Shown here in pieces: positions 1 through 4,572 of a DNA stretch of 5,253 bases (position 1 is the first letter of the stretch; each line of letters opens with the position of its first letter). This stretch comes from Desulfobacterales bacterium C00003060. GTDB taxonomy: Bacteria; Desulfobacterota; Desulfobacteria; Desulfobacterales; C00003060. Below the pieces are notes generated by a model. That model worked only from the letters and a program-made list of their open reading frames with translations. It did no database searches and was not told the origin of the DNA. Location: assembly GCA_001751085.1 (NCBI GenBank), contig MAXP01000304.1:1-5253 (forward strand), written 5' to 3'. The position numbers and the translations under genes are program-made.

Positions 1-18
1 CAGTGATTGCATATGATA
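1..18 (+). repeat. 18-bp inverted repeat, left arm (pairs with 1678-1695)
   Basis: CAGTGATTGCATATGATA at 1-18 is the exact reverse complement of 1678-1695. The match stops on the inner side after 18 bases. On the outer side it is cut by the window edge, so the true repeat may be longer. A chance 18-bp match in a 5-kb window is very unlikely. Read on the plus strand, the arm runs into TGATATAGA, which resembles an extended -10 promoter (TGn then TATAGA), just as the other arm does for rpe. It could be a duplicated promoter fragment, one end of an inverted duplication, or an assembly-edge artefact. Confidence 0.75.
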
Positions 19-88
19 TAGATTTGAAGATAATGTTTTTGGGGTACAGTCAAGGCTCAGTAAGACCTAACTTTGTTGTTGGTAGTGG

Positions 89-176
89 AAGGCTCAAAGC
101 TGAAAGCTCAAAGCAGCAGAATCATGGTTTTTCTTTGAGCCTTGAGCTTTCAGCTTGCTTGGAACCCGTAACCCGC
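89..176. repeat. 7-base-period repeat forming an imperfect hairpin
   Basis: The left arm is a tandem of related heptamers (CTCAAAG, CTGAAAG, CTCAAAG) at 93-113. The right arm has CTTTGAG, CCTTGAG, CTTTCAG at 133-153 and continues in the same period to AACCCGT/AACCCGC at 163-176. Positions 97-111 are perfectly complementary to 142-156 (15 bp), and 89-99 to 133-143 (11 bp), so two pairing registers are possible around a roughly 30-nt loop. It resembles short palindromic intergenic repeats common in Desulfobacterota genomes; that resemblance is from memory. No protein is encoded. Function is unknown. Confidence 0.8.
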
Positions 177-379
177 TGTTTTTCGCTACGAGGCTATGTT
201 GAACCCCAAAATCTTTTTCTTAAGGACTATATTGATGGTGTAATTTTATATGCCGATTTTATATGGCCTTGCAACAGTATAGTAGACAGAATGGTCAAAA
301 GGAATACTTGAGAGAATCTGTCTGTTATCATATTTAATGACTCTGCCTAGTGCGAGGGTTCTTCTTGCTTTGGGAAAAA

Positions 380-410
380 TCCCCCTCAATCCCCCTTTTT
401 CAAAGGGGGA
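380..410. repeat. C-rich interspersed hairpin repeat
   Basis: Two C5 runs (381-385 and 391-395) are followed by a T5 run and an AAAGGGGGA arm. Positions 390-398 pair perfectly with 402-410 (9 bp) around a 3-nt loop. The TCCCCCT...CAAAGGGGGA pattern is a very widespread bacterial interspersed repeat, familiar from Desulfobacterota, cyanobacteria and candidate phyla. Its translation (PFEKGGLRGI on the minus strand, IPLNPPFSKGE on the plus strand) often creates false short proteins. Its role is unknown; it is probably a mobile or REP-like unit. It lies in non-coding DNA here. Confidence 0.8.
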
Positions 411-609
411 AGCTGTTGGAATGCCCAAGCTTATTGATAAGTTACATCTACACGAAATGGAGATATATTTACCATGGCAAGGGTACGAAGTCAAAGGGAA
501 GCCCCTTCCGAAGCAATAGCAGAATTCTGGGACAGGTATATGTAAAATGAACGGGCAAGGTGAACTGGGTCGGGCCAAGCTAACTGGTTGATATCCCATT
601 ATAAAGAAT

Positions 610-648
610 CAATATAGGGCCAGGATTTGGCCCTATATTGGCCTTTTT
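610..648. terminator. Strong stem-loop with T-run, terminator-like
   Basis: Positions 610-622 pair perfectly with 628-640 (13 bp, GGGCCA at the loop end) around the 5-nt loop GGATT. On the plus strand the stem is followed at once by GCC and TTTTT (644-648), the layout of an intrinsic terminator. On the minus strand the tail after 610 is moderately T-rich (GATTCTTTAT), so it could also stop rpe transcripts arriving from 953, about 310 nt after the rpe stop codon. No plus-strand gene in the window ends just before it, so its client is either rpe or something unseen. Confidence 0.5.
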
Positions 649-658
649 GGGGGCAAAA

Positions 659-698
659 AGAGCCGCATTGGCCTCGGCTCTGCTGCTTGCCGCAAGCA
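659..698. other. Pair of small stem-loops next to the terminator-like hairpin
   Basis: Positions 659-665 (AGAGCCG) pair with 675-681 (CGGCTCT) around a 9-nt loop, and 684-689 (TGCTTG) pair with 693-698 (CAAGCA) around a 3-nt loop. With the 610-640 stem this gives three consecutive stem-loops in about 90 nt. They may be a degraded REP-type repeat or part of a small structured RNA. I recognise no known RNA family. Confidence 0.4.
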
Positions 699-844
699 TA
701 GTGAGTTGCGTGAGCCTTGTAGCCGTCTTTTGGTATATTGGTTAACTCCTATAGCTTTTCAGAGAAATACTTGCAAATTTGCGGGATGAATGGTTCTGAT
801 AACCATGTGAAATTACACTAAAATGATGTGCAACTTGACTCCGC

Positions 845-868
845 AATCCGAAATCCGAAATCCGAAAT
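845..868 (+). repeat. Heptamer tandem repeat (AATCCGA x 3.4)
   Basis: AATCCGA occurs three times without error at 845-865, followed by AAT. It has the same 7-base period as the repeats at 89-176 and 3543-3627 but a different heptamer. No complementary arm was found nearby. It is translated as QSEIRNPK in a spurious short frame. It lies in the gene-free tail downstream of rpe. Confidence 0.85.
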
Positions 869-952
869 ACTATAACTATCGTCTTGCCTTATCGTTCGAA
901 CGAAGTGGGGAGGGCATCAAAGCGATCAAACGCTATGAAGCAACTGGGGGCT

Positions 953-1621
953 TTACCCCATTTCTATTTCCTCAATCACAGAGCGAAGCTTGGTTATTGT
1001 CTTTCCGTAATCCGAGCTGCCAAAGATGGCTGAGCCTGCCACAAATACGTCCGCACCTGCCTCGGCCACAGACCTGATGGTCTTCTGGTTCACGCCGCCG
1101 TCAACCTCTATGAGCACGTTCGGATTTCTTGAAAGAGTCATGGACTTGAGGTCTCTTAACTTTTGAAGGGTCTGTGGAATGAAGGCTTGCCCCCCGAAAC
1201 CAGGGTTTACACTCATCACTACGACGACGTCCACATCCTCCAAGATCCATTCAATTGCTGAGAGAGGGGTCCCTGGATTAAGTGCTACCCCAGCTTTTAC
1301 ATCCAAGGCCTTGATAGCCTGAATGGTCCTGTGCAGATGCACACATGCCTCCACCTGGACAGTCAGAAGGGCACTTCCTGCCCTTGCAAAGTCCTCCAGG
1401 TACTGGTTCGGATCCTCTATCATAAGGTGTACATCAAGCGGCAGCTCAGTAGCTCGTTTTACCGCTTCAACCACCAGGGGACCAATCGTGATATTCGGCA
1501 CAAAATGCCCATCCATCACATCCACATGGAGCCAATCGGCCCCCGCTGCCTCAACGGCCTTAACCTCTTCACCCAACTTCGAAAAATCCGCAGATAATAT
1601 GGATGGCGCTATGAGTTTCAT
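953..1621 (-). CDS. rpe: Ribulose-phosphate 3-epimerase
   Basis: This cytosolic enzyme interconverts D-ribulose 5-phosphate and D-xylulose 5-phosphate in the non-oxidative pentose phosphate pathway (EC 5.1.3.1). The protein has 222 residues, normal for the family, and a TIM-barrel fold is expected. Visible family motifs in order are APSILSADF (5-13), HVDVMDGHFVPN (32-43), DVHLMI (63-68), MSVNPGFGGQ (136-145) and EVDGGV (172-177). The metal-site residues H32, D34, H65 and D174 are all present, and D34 and D174 are the expected acid/base pair. The start is supported by an AAAGGAGGG ribosome binding site 4 nt upstream. The usual TVHVEA stretch reads TVQVEA (Q89). The gene stands alone, divergent from the kor operon, and ends with TAA. 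No terminator follows closely; the stem at 610-648 is a candidate. Confidence 0.97.
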   Translation of the reverse strand: MKLIAPSILSADFSKLGEEVKAVEAAGADWLHVDVMDGHFVPNITIGPLVVEAVKRATELPLDVHLMIEDPNQYLEDFARAGSALLTVQVEACVHLHRTIQAIKALDVKAGVALNPGTPLSAIEWILEDVDVVVVMSVNPGFGGQAFIPQTLQKLRDLKSMTLSRNPNVLIEVDGGVNQKTIRSVAEAGADVFVAGSAIFGSSDYGKTITKLRSVIEEIEMG

Positions 1622-1625
1622 TTTT

Positions 1626-1634
1626 CCCTCCTTT
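1626..1634 (-). promoter_or_regulatory. Ribosome binding site of rpe
   Basis: On the minus strand this reads AAAGGAGGG, a near-perfect Shine-Dalgarno sequence, followed by AAAA and the ATG at 1621-1619. It fixes the rpe start and suggests efficient translation. Confidence 0.85.
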
Positions 1635-1673
1635 GTGTATCAGTAATACTCAACCGCTTCCTCTCCTCCTGAG

Positions 1674-1682
1674 ATTGTATCA
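1674..1682 (-). promoter_or_regulatory. Putative extended -10 promoter of rpe
   Basis: The minus strand reads TGATACAAT: a TGn extension followed by TACAAT, 5 of 6 matches to TATAAT. The hexamer at the -35 position (AAGAAT, 17-bp spacing) is poor, which is tolerated in extended -10 promoters. Transcription would start near 1667, giving a leader of about 45 nt that contains the ribosome binding site. The element overlaps the right arm of the 18-bp inverted repeat. This is a consensus match only. Confidence 0.45.
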
Positions 1683-1695
1683 TATGCAATCACTG
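1678..1695 (-). repeat. 18-bp inverted repeat, right arm (pairs with 1-18)
   Basis: This is the exact reverse complement of positions 1-18. On the minus strand it supplies the upstream half of the putative rpe promoter, ending inside its -10 element. With the left arm it bounds a 1.7-kb segment holding rpe and the repeat-rich region. Confidence 0.75.
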
Positions 1696-2018
1696 AATTC
1701 TTAGTTCGCTTCGCCCACAATTGCAATAAGGGAATATTGGGTTTCATTAGGTTGATAAACAACCTGATTCATGAGATGAATAGTCAGCAGGCAAAAGCAT
1801 TAACCGTGCAAAACGTCTCGGAAATTCTTCAATGAATTGAAATCACTGTGCTTTTAATGGCATCCCCTTGATGCACTTCTCGTGGACTTGTGGGATAGAA
1901 CATCAAGGCTCATACCCAGTATTCCATCATTCCGGTTGTGAGCGAAAAAAAACCAGCTCGCACGTTTGGACATACAGACTTCGTCAAATTGTTGATTCAT
2001 GGTTATTGAGGATAAGTC
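1696..2018. other. Divergent intergenic region between rpe and korD
   Basis: There is no gene here. The leader of the kor operon must lie in it, but I find no convincing -35/-10 pair or sigma-54 site on the plus strand. Visible structures are a 6-bp stem-loop at 1749-1765 (AGGTTG/CAACCT), an A8 run at 1945-1952 and the alternative pairing at 1860-1908 listed separately. The korD ribosome binding site is GAGG at 2008-2011, 7 nt before the ATG. Confidence 0.6.
1860..1908 (+). promoter_or_regulatory. Possible alternative-pairing leader structure upstream of korD
   Basis: GCATC (1860-1864) can pair with GATGC (1870-1874) around a 5-nt loop. The overlapping CCTTGATG (1866-1873) can instead pair with CATCAAGG (1901-1908). 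The two stems share bases, so only one can form at a time. If the kor transcript starts upstream of 1860, this could act as a switch. No T-run follows and I recognise no riboswitch class, so this is weak. Confidence 0.2.
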
Positions 2019-2327
2019 ATGAATGACCCCAAAAAAAGGACTCAACCAGGTCCAGGTACTAAGAAAACCAAAAGTGCCCATGAATCCGGTGCATCCAAGA
2101 AACCGAGAAAACTATTCGACCAAATCATTTTTCGCGACTGGTGTAAATCGTGCGGGATCTGCAGTGCATTCTGTCCAGAGAATGTCATCGGTCGCGACCA
2201 AAGCGGGGCACCGATGATTGAATGTCCCGACAACTGCATCGGTTGTCGGTTTTGCGAACTACACTGTCCCGACTTCGCTATCACCATCAAAGAACGCCAT
2301 ACTGCGCCGGGGAGGAATCGATCATGA
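2019..2327 (+). CDS. korD: 2-oxoglutarate:ferredoxin oxidoreductase, delta subunit (ferredoxin-like)
   Basis: This 102-residue protein is the electron-transfer subunit of the KorDABC enzyme. It carries electrons between the catalytic beta subunit and external ferredoxin in the cytosol. It has two complete 4Fe-4S motifs: C42-x2-C45-x2-C48-x3-C52-P and C73-x2-C76-x2-C79-x3-C83-P. An additional C69 precedes the second motif. The first 31 residues form a basic, probably disordered tail with ten Lys/Arg and many Pro, Gly and Ser, which is not part of the ferredoxin fold. The start at 2019 is backed by GAGG at 2008-2011. Its stop overlaps the korA start (ATGA at 2324-2327), pointing to translational coupling. 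The D-A-B-C order matches kor clusters I recall from Geobacter and other Desulfobacterota. A related 2-oxoacid specificity cannot be excluded from this subunit alone. Confidence 0.92.
   Translation: MNDPKKRTQPGPGTKKTKSAHESGASKKPRKLFDQIIFRDWCKSCGICSAFCPENVIGRDQSGAPMIECPDNCIGCRFCELHCPDFAITIKERHTAPGRNRS
2311..2315 (+). promoter_or_regulatory. Ribosome binding site that sets the korA start
   Basis: GGAGG lies 8 nt before the ATG at 2324. It decides against a longer reading frame open from 2222, whose first part only overlaps korD out of frame. It sits inside the 3' end of korD, as expected for coupled translation. Confidence 0.8.
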
Positions 2328-3466
2328 GCGCTAAGCAGTCAAAGAAGATGCGCCTTTTACAAGGAAATGAAGCGATTGTGGAAGGTGCCCTGGCTGCAGG
2401 CTGTCGCTTTTTTGCGGGTTATCCGATCACGCCTGCCTCGGAGATCAGCGAGATGTTGTCCCTCCGGTTACCACAGGTTGATGGGACTTTTATCCAGATG
2501 GAAGATGAAATCGCCAGCATGGGCGCCATCATCGGGGCCTCACTGACTGGAGTAAAGAGTATGACAGCAACAAGCGGCCCTGGTTTTTCCCTGATGCAGG
2601 AAAACCTGGGTTTTGCCTGTATCGCAGAGGTTCCTTGTGTTGTCGTGAATGTGATGCGTGGCGGCCCCAGTACAGGCCTGCCGACCAGTCCCGCACAGGG
2701 TGATGTAATGCAAGCCAGGTGGGGGACTCACGGGGATCATCCCATTATCGTTCTGTCAGTGTCTACGGTTCGCGACTGTTTTGATCTTACGGTTCAGGCG
2801 TTTAATCTATCAGAAAAATATCGTGTTCCCGTCATCATCCTCTCGGATGGGGCAGTGGCTCACACCCGTGAGAGTGTGACATTGCCTTCTCCCGATGAGA
2901 TTCAGGTTATTGACCGAATTCGTCCAAGCATGCCGCCTGAATGGTACATCCCTTATGAAGATAATAGTGGAGGCGTCCCTCCAATGGCGGTTTTTGGAGA
3001 AGGATACCGTTATCACGTGACAGGACTTGTTCATGATGAACGCGGTTTCCCCACGCACCGTTCTGATGACATCCAGGCGTCCACAAACAGGCTGTTTAGG
3101 AAGATCACCCGGGGCTTCCACGAGATTCAAATGACAAAATCCTTTATGATGGATGATGCCGAGGTTGCTGTGATTGCTTACGGTTCAGTGGCCCGGTCTG
3201 CCTGTCGAGCCGTCATTGATACCCGTGAAAAGGGTATCAATGCAGGAATGTTGCAATTGATCACTCTATTCCCTTTTCCCCGAGATGTCGTGGAGAGCGT
3301 GTTAAGGCAGTGCCGGGCCGTATTGGTGCCTGAGATGAACATAGGTCAGATCAGTCGCGAGGTGAAAAGGGTGAATCAAACCGCTTCCAAGGTAGAAAAG
3401 CATAACCGAATTGACGGCCAGTTAATCACGCCCGACGAAATCGTTCGACGGCTCATGAAGATTTGA
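2324..3466 (+). CDS. korA: 2-oxoglutarate:ferredoxin oxidoreductase, alpha subunit
   Basis: This 380-residue protein is the large subunit of KorDABC, which catalyses 2-oxoglutarate + CoA + oxidized ferredoxin to or from succinyl-CoA + CO2 + reduced ferredoxin. Near the N-terminus are GYPITPASE (32-40), the hallmark of the pyrimidine-binding domain, and IQMEDEIASMG (57-67), whose E60 is the expected thiamine-diphosphate-contacting glutamate. TSGPGFSLMQEN (83-94) and MRGGPSTGLPTSPAQGD (111-127) follow, then GTHGDHP. The C-terminal third is the transketolase C-terminal-like domain (VIAYGSVARSA, then LFPFP and the PEMNIGQ motif). The GLPT and QMEDEIAS motifs fit KorA better than pyruvate or branched-chain (VorB) relatives, though substrate is inferred. 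It starts in the ATGA overlap with korD. Fourteen nt after its TGA stop comes the inserted palindrome, which separates it from korB. Confidence 0.94.
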   Translation: MSAKQSKKMRLLQGNEAIVEGALAAGCRFFAGYPITPASEISEMLSLRLPQVDGTFIQMEDEIASMGAIIGASLTGVKSMTATSGPGFSLMQENLGFACIAEVPCVVVNVMRGGPSTGLPTSPAQGDVMQARWGTHGDHPIIVLSVSTVRDCFDLTVQAFNLSEKYRVPVIILSDGAVAHTRESVTLPSPDEIQVIDRIRPSMPPEWYIPYEDNSGGVPPMAVFGEGYRYHVTGLVHDERGFPTHRSDDIQASTNRLFRKITRGFHEIQMTKSFMMDDAEVAVIAYGSVARSACRAVIDTREKGINAGMLQLITLFPFPRDVVESVLRQCRAVLVPEMNIGQISREVKRVNQTASKVEKHNRIDGQLITPDEIVRRLMKI

Positions 3467-3542
3467 TTTTCCAGAAATTATTGGCATCCTTCACGACAAG
3501 TCAAAAGTAGTTTACACTTTGTTGATCTTGTATTTTGGCAGT

Positions 3543-3627
3543 GAAATTTGAAACTTGAAATTTGAAATTGGGAAAAACACAAAGATGTAGATGCGTTACC
3601 TAATTTCAAATTTCGAATTTCCAGTTT
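3543..3627. repeat. 7-base-period hairpin core (GAAATTT-type heptamers)
   Basis: The left arm holds four heptamers: GAAATTT, GAAACTT, GAAATTT, GAAATTG (3543-3570). The right arm is the complementary series (AATTTC, AAATTTC, GAATTTC, CAGTTT; 3602-3627). The loop is 32 nt. The same 7-base spacing appears at 89-176 and 845-868 with other heptamers. It forms the centre of the larger palindrome at 3481-3699. In the minus-strand frame it gives FQISSFKFHC and LEIRNLKL, a typical false translation. Confidence 0.8.
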
Positions 3628-3654
3628 GGACATCGCCATTCGATTCGATAATAC
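3626..3654 (+). promoter_or_regulatory. Weak candidate promoter inside the insertion, upstream of korB
   Basis: TTGGAC (3626-3631) is followed after 15 bp by GATAAT (3647-3652), or after 17 bp by TAATAC (3649-3654). GATAAT matches the -10 consensus in 5 of 6 positions, but its spacing is short. If active, it would let korB and korC be transcribed independently of korDA. This is a consensus match only. Confidence 0.2.
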
Positions 3655-3713
3655 ACGCTTTTTCGAAAAAAGTGTAAACTGGTCAATGAAGGATGCCAAA
3701 TTATTCATACAAT

Positions 3714-3717
3714 GGAG
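3714..3717 (+). promoter_or_regulatory. Ribosome binding site that sets the korB start
   Basis: GGAG lies 6 nt before the ATG at 3724. The in-frame ATG at 3712 has no comparable site upstream, only AT-rich DNA from the insertion boundary, so 3724 is the better start. Confidence 0.65.
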
Positions 3718-3723
3718 TGGACA

Positions 3724-4572
3724 ATGCCGGAGGAAGTGACGAAGCTGATTCATAAGTATTTGCGGCACGACAAGAAGTTTCCACACGTTTGGTGCCCTGG
3801 ATGCGGTAACGGGATCGTCCTGGGGGCTCTGATCCGGGCCATTGATCGTCTGGGTTTGGCAAAAGACGAAATCGTGCTGGCTTCCGGGATCGGCTGTGCA
3901 GGGCGTATGCCGGTATACGTTGACTTCAACACCTTGCACACAACGCATGGACGCGCCTTGACCTTCGCCACCGGGATCAAGCTGGCAAAGCCCTCTCTGA
4001 CTGTCATAATCGTTATGGGTGATGGGGACGCGACCGCCATTGGTGGCAATCATTTCATACATGCTGCCAGGCGGAATCTGAACCTCACCGCCATTATTAT
4101 CAACAATCAGATCTATGGCATGACAGGAGGGCAGCATTCCCCGACAACGCCCTACGGGTGTAATACCACAACCTCTCCTTACGGCCACATTGAACAGGCC
4201 TTTTCCATTGCGGAGTTGGCGGTTGCGGCAGGAGCCGCTTTTGTGGCCAGGGGCACTGTGTATCATGCACAGCTCCTGGAAGGTCTACTTGAAAAGGGCA
4301 TACAGAAAAGTGGTTTCAGTGTGGTGGAGGTGATGTCCAACTGCCATATCCAATTTGGACGGCGAAATAAGATGGGGGATCCAGTGACGATGATCAAATG
4401 GTTGAAACATCACGCGGTGACAATAGAAAAAGCCGGCAAAATGACTCATGATTCTATGAAGGATAAGTTCACCATAGGTATTTTGGCTGATGTGGAAAAA
4501 CCGGTTTATACAGAGGAATATCAAAAAATTCGTGAAGAGGCCAAGAGGTCTGCGAAGGAACCAAAACGATGA
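3724..4572 (+). CDS. korB: 2-oxoglutarate:ferredoxin oxidoreductase, beta subunit
   Basis: This 282-residue protein is the thiamine-diphosphate- and 4Fe-4S-carrying catalytic subunit of KorDABC. CPGCGNG (24-30) supplies two cysteines (C24, C27), GIGCAGR (55-61) gives C58 and SNCH (205-208) gives C207. The spacing closely follows the four cluster ligands of two-subunit archaeal 2-oxoacid:ferredoxin oxidoreductases as I remember them. The diphosphate-binding motif runs from GDGDATAIGG (99-108) to NNQIYGMTGGQ (127-137). The tail from about residue 250 is charged. An ATG at 3712 would add MEWT, but the ribosome binding site favours 3724. The gene follows the inserted palindrome instead of overlapping korA. 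Its stop overlaps korC (ATGA at 4569-4572). The family is certain; 2-oxoglutarate specificity is inferred from the complete kor set. Confidence 0.94.
   Translation: MPEEVTKLIHKYLRHDKKFPHVWCPGCGNGIVLGALIRAIDRLGLAKDEIVLASGIGCAGRMPVYVDFNTLHTTHGRALTFATGIKLAKPSLTVIIVMGDGDATAIGGNHFIHAARRNLNLTAIIINNQIYGMTGGQHSPTTPYGCNTTTSPYGHIEQAFSIAELAVAAGAAFVARGTVYHAQLLEGLLEKGIQKSGFSVVEVMSNCHIQFGRRNKMGDPVTMIKWLKHHAVTIEKAGKMTHDSMKDKFTIGILADVEKPVYTEEYQKIREEAKRSAKEPKR

Larger units (their letters stand above)
1..952. other. Gene-free, repeat-rich intergenic region
   Basis: I see no believable protein gene here. The open frames on both strands lack family motifs, lack good ribosome binding sites, and are partly translations of repeats. 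The stretch holds one arm of an 18-bp inverted repeat, a 7-base-period hairpin, a C-rich hairpin, a strong 13-bp stem-loop with a T-run, two smaller stem-loops and another 7-base-period tandem repeat, each listed separately. Positions about 180-370 and 411-605 show nothing I can name. The region lies downstream of rpe, which is transcribed towards it. What lies beyond position 1 is unknown, so part of it could be the 3' flank of an upstream gene. Confidence 0.7.
3481..3699. mobile_element. Putative MITE-like nested palindrome inserted between korA and korB
   Basis: The ends are 13-bp perfect terminal inverted repeats, TTGGCATCCTTCA (3481-3493) and its complement (3687-3699). Further in, AGTTTACACTTT (3509-3520) pairs perfectly with 3669-3680. 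The core is a 26-bp arm pair (3544-3569 with 3602-3627, 22 of 26 matching, last 13 perfect). The element is flanked by the direct repeat ATTA at 3477-3480 and 3700-3703, consistent with a 4-bp target-site duplication. It is 219 bp long with no coding capacity, which fits a non-autonomous miniature element. Removing it with one ATTA leaves a 34-nt korA-korB gap, in keeping with the tight packing elsewhere. I do not recognise the parent insertion sequence. A static intergenic hairpin repeat is the alternative. Confidence 0.6.

Noticed and set aside
3..311. 102-codon plus-strand frame near the window start
   Set aside because: About a third of it is the translated 7-base-period hairpin; there is no ribosome binding site or recognisable motif.
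246..599. 117-codon minus-strand frame and overlapping 60-66-codon plus-strand frames (337-550)
   Set aside because: They run through the C-rich hairpin repeat (PFEKGGLRGI / IPLNPPFSKGE), a well-known source of false proteins, and have no other family features.
845..868. CRISPR array
   Set aside because: The repeat is only 7 bp with no spacers; there are no cas genes in the window.
945..960. Terminator hairpin overlapping the rpe stop codon (TGGGG/CCCCA)
   Set aside because: The stem is only 5 bp and has no T-run on the minus strand after it.
823..1077. 84-codon plus-strand frame
   Set aside because: It starts in the AATCCGA repeat (QSEIRNPK) and then overlaps the end of rpe on the opposite strand; no family resemblance.
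1..1695. Invertible DNA switch with site-specific recombinase
   Set aside because: No recombinase gene is visible and only one repeat pair supports it; kept as an open explanation of the 18-bp repeat, not as a feature.
1854..2081. 75-codon minus-strand frame between rpe and korD
   Set aside because: It overlaps the korD start antisense, has no ribosome binding site or recognisable domain, and contains the A8 run read as a phenylalanine string.
2222..2323. Longer korA start at 2222
   Set aside because: It would overlap korD by 106 nt out of frame and lacks a ribosome binding site, whereas the ATG at 2324 has GGAGG at good spacing and an ATGA junction.
3712..3723. korB start four codons earlier at 3712
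   Set aside because: There is no Shine-Dalgarno sequence before 3712, while GGAG sits 6 nt before the ATG at 3724. It cannot be fully excluded.
3478..4266. 262-codon minus-strand frame opposite korB
   Set aside because: It is a shadow of korB plus the translated palindrome (FQISSFKFHC); korB has clear catalytic motifs on the other strand.
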